A stretch of 6,418 nt of DNA. Origin: JAAYZK01 sp964535025 (GTDB taxonomy: Bacteria; Planctomycetota; Phycisphaerae; SM23-33; FEN-1343). How positions within the stretch are numbered: the first letter of the stretch is position 1; each line of letters starts with the position of its first letter. Below the pieces are notes generated by a model. The model made no database searches. It had not been told where the DNA came from and was given only the letters and a program-made list of their open reading frames with translations. Of this stretch, positions 1 to 5,148 are shown piece after piece. The DNA lies in assembly GCA_964535025.1 (NCBI GenBank), contig CAZHRW010000079.1, positions 1-6,418 of the forward strand, in the 5' to 3' direction. Both the position numbers and the translations under genes were made by a program.

Positions 1-260
1 TCCGGGCAGCCGGACGCCGCCAGGCGGGCCTGGGCGTGGGCGCAGACCCGCGAGACGTTCTCCATCAGGGCCGGCACGTCGGTGAAGATCGTGTGGTTCA
101 CCCGCTGGAGCAGGTAGCGCACCGGCGCGCCGCCCTGGCGGCAGGTCATCGCGTACGTGTCGTTGATGTGCCCCGAGCCGTACGGGACGGCTGACACGAA
201 GTCGCCGTACAGGTGGAACGCGGCGGCGATGGCACGGAGATCGGGCGATGCGGCGGTCAT
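1..260 (-). CDS. NahK-like sugar kinase (APH fold), 5' part only
   Basis: The reading frame runs from ATG at 260 off the left edge, giving the first 86 residues. Seen: the N-terminal part reads YGSGHINDTY (about residues 27-36), followed by a strand with YLLQRVNH (about 48-55) and FTDVPALMENV. This pattern matches the start of the aminoglycoside-phosphotransferase-fold family that includes N-acetylhexosamine 1-kinase (NahK), where the GSGHIN turn is the ATP-binding loop. The catalytic HxD and DxD residues lie outside the window. Known NahK enzymes phosphorylate GlcNAc or GalNAc at C1 with ATP in the cytoplasm; substrate here is inferred only. The start overlaps the stop of the upstream nucleotidyltransferase by four bases (ATGA), and a GAGGAG ribosome-binding site lies four bases upstream at 265-270. 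Together they suggest a kinase plus pyrophosphorylase route from a free sugar to an NDP-sugar. Another sugar or sugar alcohol is possible as substrate. Confidence 0.85.
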   Translation of the reverse strand, partial: MTAASPDLRAIAAAFHLYGDFVSAVPYGSGHINDTYAMTCRQGGAPVRYLLQRVNHTIFTDVPALMENVSRVCAHAQARLAASGCP

Positions 261-1201
261 GGGTCTCCTCTCAAAGGCGACGGGTAGACGCCGGCGTCGA
301 TGAGGTCGAGAAGGTGCCGCTGCACGCGCGGCTTGTCGGGGCGATAGGTTACGCCGAACCAGGTCGCGTCGCAGTCGAGCACGGCGACCCGCGCCCGGCC
401 GCCGGCGACCAGGGCATTCACGGCGGACGGCAGGTAGAACTCGGCCGCGGGCTCGTCGAGGCGCTCGCGGAGGAACTCGGCGAACAGGGCCTCGAGCTGG
501 CCGAACACCGCCGGCGTGAACGCCCAGAACGTCATCGAGACGATCTCCTCGCCGCTCAGCGTGACCTCGCGGCCGTCGGCCGTCCCGCGGATGACGCCGG
601 CTTGCCGGCGGATGTCCAGCGTCTCGACCACGCGTTCGAGCTCGCCGGCGCCGCCGACGCGGCAGAGACCGCGGGAAACCCCGCCGAACTCCGACAGCGT
701 GTTGGCCAGCCGGTAGCCCACCATGCCGTAGTCCGCGGCGCCGGTGTCGTCGAGGCCGCCCAGAAACGCCGCGGCGGTTTCGTGGGCCCGGCGGCCGTAG
801 AAGTCGTCGGCGGTGATGACGGCGAACGGCTCGGTGATGAGATGCCGTGCCGCCAGCACCGCGTGGCCCGTGCCCCAGGGCTTGACGCGCCCGGCCGGTG
901 GGTCGACGCCTGCGGGCAGGTCGCCCGTGTCCTGGAACGCATAGTCGACGTCGATCATCACGGCGGCGCGGCTGCCGACGCGGGCGGCAAACGCGTCGGC
1001 GATCTCCCGCCGGAGGACGAACACGACCTTACCGAACCCGGCCCGTGCGGCGTCGAAGACCGAGTAATCGATGATCGTCTCGCCGTGCAGGCCGATGGGG
1101 TCGAGCTGCTTGAGCCCGCCGTAGCGCGAGCCGAGGCCGGCGGCCAGGATGAGCAGCGTCGGTCGGCGGGGTGTCCGGTTCGGTGCCTTCACGCGGTCCA
1201 T
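257..1201 (-). CDS. sugar nucleotidyltransferase family protein
   Basis: This 314-residue protein has the N-terminal Rossmann-like signature of NTP-transferases: LAAGLGSRYGGLKQ at about residues 19-32, with the Gly-rich loop and the Arg and Lys used for the nucleotide phosphates. A PWGTGHAVLAA segment follows, then ITADDFYG with Asp132 and Asp133, the expected metal-binding site. Known family members join a sugar 1-phosphate to an NTP, releasing pyrophosphate, in the cytoplasm. The C-terminal third has no hexapeptide repeats that I can see, so this is not a GlmU-like fusion. Its stop overlaps the start of the NahK-like kinase by four bases, so the kinase probably supplies its sugar 1-phosphate. 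I chose ATG 1201 because it precedes the core by about 15 residues and has a weak GGGG five bases upstream. It follows pntB by 55 bp. Neither the base (UTP, GTP, dTTP) nor the sugar can be decided from sequence. Confidence 0.85.
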   Translation of the reverse strand: MDRVKAPNRTPRRPTLLILAAGLGSRYGGLKQLDPIGLHGETIIDYSVFDAARAGFGKVVFVLRREIADAFAARVGSRAAVMIDVDYAFQDTGDLPAGVDPPAGRVKPWGTGHAVLAARHLITEPFAVITADDFYGRRAHETAAAFLGGLDDTGAADYGMVGYRLANTLSEFGGVSRGLCRVGGAGELERVVETLDIRRQAGVIRGTADGREVTLSGEEIVSMTFWAFTPAVFGQLEALFAEFLRERLDEPAAEFYLPSAVNALVAGGRARVAVLDCDATWFGVTYRPDKPRVQRHLLDLIDAGVYPSPLRGDP

Positions 1202-1232
1202 GATGCCCCACGAACTTGGACGGTGGCAACGG

Positions 1233-1247
1233 AAAACCCGCGGCGGG
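1233..1247 (-). terminator. small hairpin with T-run after pntB (weak terminator or attenuator)
   Basis: Just after the pntB stop, the minus strand reads CCCG, a three-base loop CCG, then CGGG followed directly by TTTT. This has the layout of an intrinsic terminator, but the stem is only four base pairs and the T-run is short. It could trim or attenuate transcription between pntB and the nucleotidyltransferase, or it could be chance in GC-rich sequence. Confidence 0.25.
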
Positions 1248-1256
1248 CGGCGTGGT

Positions 1257-2642
1257 TCATGGGGCCGGCGCGTCGACCCATTCCAGCAGGCGGGCGACGG
1301 TGTCGCGGGCGTCGCCGAGGAGCATCCGGACGTCGGATCGGTCGTAGAGGGGGTTGGCGACGCCGGCGTAGCCGCTCTGGCGGTCGCGGTTGCAGATGAT
1401 CAGGTCGCCGGCGTCGGCGGCCGCCAGGATGGGCATGCCGTAGATGGGCGTGCCCTCGGCCGTCCCGGCCGCGGGGTTGATCACGTCGTTGGCGCCGACG
1501 ACGATGGCCAGGTCCGTCGCGGGCAGCTTGGCGTTGGCCGCGTCGAGGTCGAGCAGCTTGGCGTAGGGCACGTCGACCTCGGCGAGCAGGACGTTCATAT
1601 GCCCGGGCATGCGTCCGGCGACGGGGTGGATCGCGAAGGTCACCTGTTTGCCGCGTTGTTCCAGCCCGTCGGCCAGGGCCTTGACCGCCCCCTGCGCCTG
1701 GGCCAGGGCCATGCCGTACCCGGGGATGATCATCACCGACGCGGCCGCGTCGAGCAGGCGGCGGATCGCCGCCTCGTCGTCGCCGTCATCGGCCGGCGGG
1801 GGCGTGTTGTCGGCCGCGGCCTCGGCGGCCGGCGCGGCGGCGGGGGCGGATTGGCCGATGCCGGAGAGCACCTGGAGGAGCGAGCGGTTCATCGCACGGC
1901 ACATGATCTGCGTGAGGATCAGCCCGGCCGCCCCGACGATTGCGCCGACGGCCACGAGCAGCAGGTCGGCCACGACGAACCCGGCGACGGCCGCGGCGAG
2001 CCCCGAAAGAGCGTTCAGCAGGCTGATCGCGACGGGCATGTCCGCCCCCCCGATCCGGATGGCGAACAGCACGCCGCCGGCGATGCTCACGACGGCCAAC
2101 GCGCCCGCAGCCCACCCGCTGAAGACCGCCGCCGCGGCCAAGGCCACGGCCGTCGCGATCAGCAGCCCCGCGAGGATCGGGTAGTGGGCCAGCGTCCGGG
2201 ATCGCGGGCCGATCAGGCCCTGCAGCTTGCCGGCGGCGACGAGACTGCCGCTGAGCGTCGCGGCGCCGATCGCCACCGCCGCCGCCGCCACCGGCGCCGC
2301 GGCGCCGGCCGACGACGGCTCGGCCAGCACGGCGCCCCCGACCAGCGCCGAGGCCGCCCCGCCCAGGCCGTTGAGCGTCGCGACCATCTGGGGCATGGAG
2401 ATCATCTTCACCCGCAGCGCGGCGATCAGCCCCACCGCCGCGCCGATCCCCACGGCGGCCAGGGGCGCGACCAGGGCGGCCGGGTCCGCCTGGGCCATCG
2501 CCGCGGCCAGGGCGGCGGCGACGGACGCGGCCAGCAGGCCGTTGCCCGCGATGGCCGTCCGGGGCGACTGCAGCAGGCGGATCCCCGCCAGGGCCGCGAG
2601 CACGGCCGCGACGGCGACGAGCAGGGCGAGCGGGGCGGTCAT
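1257..2642 (-). CDS. pntB: NAD(P) transhydrogenase subunit beta
   Basis: PntB is the membrane and NADP(H)-binding subunit of the proton-translocating transhydrogenase, which reduces NADP+ with NADH using inward proton flow. From ATG 2642 it has 461 residues, close to the 462 of E. coli. The first two-thirds is a chain of Ala/Leu/Val-rich membrane helices. It holds MPQMVATLNGLGG (Asn91) and GGADMPVAISLLNALSG (Asp201). An Ala/Pro-rich, acidic linker of about 40 residues follows. The C-terminal domain III has PGYGMALAQAQ (307-317), HPVAGRMPGHMNVLLAE, VVGANDVINPAA and SGYAGVANPLY. ATG 2642 is preferred over the in-frame ATG 2732 because the extra 30 residues are hydrophilic and overlap pntAB, while GGAGGA lies 10 bases before 2642 (2653-2658). 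It overlaps the pntAB stop by four bases. Oddities: Asn91 replaces E. coli His91, and Asn418-Arg419 replaces the usual Lys-Arg of the NADP 2'-phosphate loop. Confidence 0.97.
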   Translation of the reverse strand: MTAPLALLVAVAAVLAALAGIRLLQSPRTAIAGNGLLAASVAAALAAAMAQADPAALVAPLAAVGIGAAVGLIAALRVKMISMPQMVATLNGLGGAASALVGGAVLAEPSSAGAAAPVAAAAVAIGAATLSGSLVAAGKLQGLIGPRSRTLAHYPILAGLLIATAVALAAAAVFSGWAAGALAVVSIAGGVLFAIRIGGADMPVAISLLNALSGLAAAVAGFVVADLLLVAVGAIVGAAGLILTQIMCRAMNRSLLQVLSGIGQSAPAAAPAAEAAADNTPPPADDGDDEAAIRRLLDAAASVMIIPGYGMALAQAQGAVKALADGLEQRGKQVTFAIHPVAGRMPGHMNVLLAEVDVPYAKLLDLDAANAKLPATDLAIVVGANDVINPAAGTAEGTPIYGMPILAAADAGDLIICNRDRQSGYAGVANPLYDRSDVRMLLGDARDTVARLLEWVDAPAP

Positions 2643-2932
2643 GACGTCTTGTTCCTCCGGCCGGCGGCGAACATCCTCAACATGCGGTGCGTGACCACGA
2701 AACCGGCCGTGACGTTGATCATCGCCAGGCACGCGGCGACGGCGGCGACGGCACGCCCGGCGGGGTGGGCGGCGCGGGTCGCGGCGAGCACCGCGGCGAC
2801 GACCGTCACGCCCGACAGGGCGTTCATCGCCGACATCAGCGGCGTGTGCAGCAGGCTCGGCACCGCCCCCAGCAGGCGATAGCCGACCGCCGTGGCCGCC
2901 ACGAACGCGATCACGAGGACCGTGGTGCTCAT
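2639..2932 (-). CDS. pntAB: NAD(P) transhydrogenase subunit alpha, part 2 (small membrane subunit)
   Basis: This 97-residue protein is the small membrane subunit corresponding to the C-terminal membrane part of E. coli PntA. It joins PntB to form the proton channel. It shows three hydrophobic segments (about residues 4-24, 35-54 and 65-84) and the family signature PSLLHTPLMSAMNALSG, with His29 in the conserved LHTPLMS. The C-terminus is short and basic. I chose ATG 2932 rather than the in-frame ATG 3016 because the additional 28 residues are Arg-rich and overlap pntAA. From 2932 the length is typical, and the start overlaps the pntAA stop as ATGA. A weak GGGGA lies seven bases upstream. At its other end it overlaps pntB by four bases, so the three subunits are probably translationally coupled for balanced amounts. 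Confidence 0.95.
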   Translation of the reverse strand: MSTTVLVIAFVAATAVGYRLLGAVPSLLHTPLMSAMNALSGVTVVAAVLAATRAAHPAGRAVAAVAACLAMINVTAGFVVTHRMLRMFAAGRRNKTS

Positions 2933-4101
2933 GACGCCGTCCCCGACGCGGCCGGCTCGCCCATGGCTTCCAGCGCCCCGGCGTGGACGACGCGGCCGTC
3001 GCGAGTCACCAGGCACGCGGCGAGGATCTCGTCGTCGAGATGCACCCGCCCGTCGCGGATGAGCAGGCCGACGAAGTTGACCATGTTCTCGGCGAACAGC
3101 CGGGTGGCGCTGACCGGCACGCGGCCGGGGATGTTCTTCGTGCCGTCCAGGCTGACGCCCCAGCGCACGACCACCTCGCCCGGCGCCGTGGCGGCGCAGT
3201 TGCCGCCCTGGTCGATGGCGATGTCCACGATCGCCGAGCCGGGCTTCATCGATCGCACCATGGCCTCATCGACCAGCACCGGCGCGCGGCGGCCGGGCAC
3301 GAGGGCCGCGAGGATGACCACGTCGGCGGCGGCCACGGCGTCGGCCAGGGCCTCGCGCTCCCGGCGGAGCCAGTCGTCCGGCAGCGCGCGGGCGTAGCCG
3401 CCTTCGCCGACCGCCAGGTCGTCGGGGATGCCCAGGTCGTGGATCTCGGCGCCGAGGCTGCCGGCCTGCTCGCGGGCGGCGGGGCGGATGTCGGCGGCGA
3501 CCGTCACGGCGCCCAGCCGCCTGGCCGTCGCCAGCGCCTGCAGCCCGGCGACGCCCGCCCCGACCACCAGCACCCGCGCCGGCGGCAGCATGCCGACCGC
3601 CGTGGCGACCATCGGCACGAACGACCCGAGACGGTCGGCCGCCATCAGCATCGCCTTGTAGCCGGCGACCGTGCTCATCGACGTCAGGGCGTCCATCGTC
3701 TGGGCCCGCGTGATCCGCGGCACCGAGTCGAGCGTCAGGGCCGTCACGCCCCGCCCCGCGAGCTGGCGAACCATTTCGTGATTGGCCGGCGAGGCCGGGT
3801 GAAGGAACGTCACCAGGACCTGGCCCGCCTTCATCATCGACACCTCCGCCGTCTGCGGTTCCTTGACCTTCAGGATCACGTCGGCCGCGGCATAGATCCG
3901 CGCGGCCCCGTCGGTCGGCGTCGCGCCCGCGGCGGCGTAGGCGTCGTCGTCCAGGTGCGCGCCGGCGCCGGCGCCGCGCTCGACGAGGACCGTTGTGCCC
4001 TTGTCGATCAATTTGCGGCAGGGGTCGGGCGTGACCGCGACACGCCGCTCGCCCGCCATGATTTCCTTCGGAACGCCGATCGTCAGCGTCGCTTCGGCCA
4101 T
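2929..4101 (-). CDS. pntAA: NAD(P) transhydrogenase subunit alpha, part 1 (NAD-binding)
   Basis: This 390-residue soluble subunit binds NAD(H) on the cytoplasmic face and transfers hydride to NADP+ held by PntB. It starts with IGVPKEIMAGERRVAVTPD, typical of the alanine dehydrogenase/PNT N-terminal domain. Next come LDSVPRITRAQTMDALTSMS, the conserved loop with the Arg and Gln that contact the nicotinamide, and the dinucleotide fold VVGAGVAGLQAL (Gly181 to Gly186) with Asp204 at the end of the second strand for the NAD ribose. DIAIDQGGNCAAT and the VPVSATRLFAENMVNF helix complete the fold. PNT alpha and alanine dehydrogenase are homologous; the adjacent pntAB and pntB settle the call. ATG 4101 is preferred to ATG 4164 because the longer form adds 21 unrelated residues and overlaps the regulator gene. 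GAGG lies nine bases upstream. Separate alpha-1 and alpha-2 genes resemble the Rhodospirillum type rather than the fused E. coli PntA. Confidence 0.96.
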   Translation of the reverse strand: MAEATLTIGVPKEIMAGERRVAVTPDPCRKLIDKGTTVLVERGAGAGAHLDDDAYAAAGATPTDGAARIYAAADVILKVKEPQTAEVSMMKAGQVLVTFLHPASPANHEMVRQLAGRGVTALTLDSVPRITRAQTMDALTSMSTVAGYKAMLMAADRLGSFVPMVATAVGMLPPARVLVVGAGVAGLQALATARRLGAVTVAADIRPAAREQAGSLGAEIHDLGIPDDLAVGEGGYARALPDDWLRREREALADAVAAADVVILAALVPGRRAPVLVDEAMVRSMKPGSAIVDIAIDQGGNCAATAPGEVVVRWGVSLDGTKNIPGRVPVSATRLFAENMVNFVGLLIRDGRVHLDDEILAACLVTRDGRVVHAGALEAMGEPAASGTAS

Positions 4102-4135
4102 GGTTGGTTGCCTCGCTTTCTCAACGGATCCCCGG

Positions 4136-4591
4136 TCATCGTTTGCGCACCAGGCAGGCCGCATCCACCCAGGGATCGGATTTCTTCAGGCAGATGAACG
4201 TCTCGGAATCCCGGATCCCCGGCACCTTCGCCAGCTTCTGCGTGATGAACTCGGCCAGGCGCTTCTGGTTTTCCAGCAGGAGCGTGGCGATCAGGTCGAA
4301 CCGGCCGGTCACGATCATGGTGTTGACCACCTCCGGCAGGGCGCTGAGCTGTCGGGCGCACTGTTCGAGCTGTCGTCCCTCGATGCTCAACCCGACGAGC
4401 ACCAGGTGCCACTCGCCGAACCGCTCGGCGTTCAGCAGCGGCTGCATCCGCAGCACGTGCCCGCCGACGAGCCGCTTGAGCCGCTGGCGGATCGTCGATT
4501 CGCTGACGTTCAGGCGCTTGGCCATCTCGACGTTCGACATCCGCCCATCCTGCTCGAGCAACTGCACGATACCCACATCCACGTCGTCCAT
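4136..4591 (-). CDS. Lrp/AsnC family transcriptional regulator
   Basis: From ATG 4591 the protein has 151 residues, the normal size for this family. The N-terminal winged helix-turn-helix covers about residues 1-50: MDDVDVGIVQLLEQDGR, then NVEMAKRLNVSESTIRQRLKRL, where SESTIRQRL is the recognition helix. The C-terminal ligand-binding/oligomerisation (RAM) domain follows, with VNTMIVTGRFDLIATLLLE as its characteristic G-x-[FY]-D-L turn, and an ending near ETFICLKK. Family members usually form octamers, bind an amino acid and wrap DNA. ATG 4591 is preferred to the in-frame ATG 4609, which would add six residues, because GGGAG lies seven bases before 4591 and nothing similar precedes 4609. The gene stops 34 bp before pntAA with no terminator between them, so it is probably the first gene of the transhydrogenase operon. 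Inverted repeats in its promoter suggest autoregulation. The effector cannot be read from sequence. Confidence 0.93.
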   Translation of the reverse strand: MDDVDVGIVQLLEQDGRMSNVEMAKRLNVSESTIRQRLKRLVGGHVLRMQPLLNAERFGEWHLVLVGLSIEGRQLEQCARQLSALPEVVNTMIVTGRFDLIATLLLENQKRLAEFITQKLAKVPGIRDSETFICLKKSDPWVDAACLVRKR

Positions 4592-4598
4592 GATGCCA

Positions 4599-4603
4599 CT
4601 CCC
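4599..4603 (-). promoter_or_regulatory. ribosome-binding site deciding the Lrp-type gene start
   Basis: The minus strand reads GGGAG seven bases before ATG 4591. The alternative in-frame ATG at 4609 has no purine-rich stretch at the right distance, so this site supports the shorter, family-typical N-terminus. Confidence 0.6.
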
Positions 4604-4655
4604 GTACATGTAAAGGCATGCTAGCGCCGCAATCCGGGCGTCGCCAGCATGAAGG

Positions 4656-4693
4656 CTACGATTATCGTTTTATCGTAGATGAAAACAAACGAT
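4656..4693. promoter_or_regulatory. overlapping inverted repeats, probable Lrp-type operator
   Basis: CTACGAT (4656-4662) and ATCGTAG (4672-4678) form a perfect 7-bp inverted repeat with a 9-bp spacer. ATCGTTT (4664-4670) and AAACGAT (4687-4693) form a second, interleaved 7-bp pair. The stretch CTACGATTATCGT matches 13 positions of the perfect 15-bp palindrome CTACGATTATCGTAG, a size and shape like Lrp/AsnC sites. The repeats cover the proposed -10, spacer and -35, so binding there would be expected to repress or modulate the promoter. The protein that binds is inferred from its neighbouring gene. Confidence 0.5.
4661..4688 (-). promoter_or_regulatory. sigma70-like promoter for lrp-pntAA-pntAB-pntB
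   Basis: On the minus strand, TTGTTT (4688-4683) and GATAAT (4666-4661) are separated by 16 bases, a good match to -35 and -10 hexamers. It lies in the only markedly AT-rich stretch of the window, between the hairpin after glnK and the regulator gene. Transcription would begin near 4654 and leave a leader of about 60 bases. The assignment is by consensus only. Confidence 0.55.
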
Positions 4694-4735
4694 TTACGCA
4701 TAAGGCCGCGAAGTGCCCCCTTTGATATCGACACA

Positions 4736-4768
4736 GACGGCCGCGGGGCGAACTCACCCGCGGCCGTC
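4736..4768 (-). terminator. 12-bp perfect stem-loop after glnK
   Basis: GACGGCCGCGGG (4736-4747) and CCCGCGGCCGTC (4757-4768) are perfect reverse complements around a nine-base loop, 24 bases past the glnK stop. The stem is almost all G-C. After it the minus strand reads TCTGTGTCG, so the T-run is poor. It most likely ends the amtB-glnK transcript and insulates the regulator promoter downstream. Confidence 0.75.
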
Positions 4769-4792
4769 GCTACGGCAACGCCGGCTTGTTTG

Positions 4793-5134
4793 TCAGCCGA
4801 TCGCTTCGGAGCCCTCCTCGCCGGTGCGGATGCGGATGCAGCGTTCGAGGTCCAGGACGAAGATTTTCCCGTCCCCGATGGTGCCCGTGCGGGCGCCGGC
4901 GATGATCGCGTCGAGGGTCGGCTGGACGAACGGCTCGTTGACGGCGATTTCGATGCGGACCTTCTTCAGGAGGTTCACCTCGATGTCGACGCCGCGATAG
5001 GTCTCCTGGTAGCCCTTCTGCTGGCCGCACCCGAGGGCGTTGGTGACGGACATCTTGTAGACCGCCGCGGCATAGAGGGCCTGCTTGACGTCCTTGAGCC
5101 TTTCCGGCTGGATGTAGGCGATGATCAGCTTCAT
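4793..5134 (-). CDS. glnK: PII nitrogen regulatory protein (GlnK/GlnB type)
   Basis: This 113-residue protein matches the standard PII length. As a trimer, PII senses ATP/ADP and 2-oxoglutarate and plugs the ammonium channel through its T-loop. Seen: MKLIIAYIQPERLKDVKQAL at the start; the T-loop with Gln39-Lys40-Gly41 and Tyr46-Arg47-Gly48; Lys58; the TGTIGDGKIFVL block with Lys90; and IRIRTGEEG with Arg101 and Arg103, all at E. coli numbering. These are the ATP, Mg and 2-oxoglutarate contacts. Position 51, the uridylylated Tyr of E. coli GlnB/GlnK, is Ile here. The start is fixed by homology and by GGAG seven bases upstream (5142-5145). It follows amtB by 14 bp, which justifies the name glnK over glnB. 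A strong stem-loop follows. Control by uridylylation at residue 51 is therefore not expected; direct control by nucleotides and 2-oxoglutarate is. Confidence 0.96.
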   Translation of the reverse strand: MKLIIAYIQPERLKDVKQALYAAAVYKMSVTNALGCGQQKGYQETYRGVDIEVNLLKKVRIEIAVNEPFVQPTLDAIIAGARTGTIGDGKIFVLDLERCIRIRTGEEGSEAIG

Positions 5135-5148
5135 GGCACGTCTCCGTT

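Noticed and set aside
248..1399. Plus-strand 383-residue open frame
   Set aside because: It lies antisense to the nucleotidyltransferase, whose motifs are clear on the minus strand. Its composition is Arg/Gly/Ala-rich with low-complexity ends.
1149..2882. Plus-strand 577-residue open frame
   Set aside because: It is antisense to pntB and pntAB, is very rich in Arg, Gly, Asp and His with no domain or hydrophobic core, and is a typical shadow frame in GC-rich DNA.
2929..4101. Alanine dehydrogenase instead of PntAA
   Set aside because: The folds are homologous, and an Lrp-type neighbour would suit ald, but the immediately following pntAB and pntB and the PNT-type RAQTMDALTS loop fix it as transhydrogenase alpha.
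2983..4197. Plus-strand 404-residue open frame
   Set aside because: It is antisense to pntAA with Asp/His/Arg-rich, motif-free sequence; the minus strand codes a complete, conserved protein.
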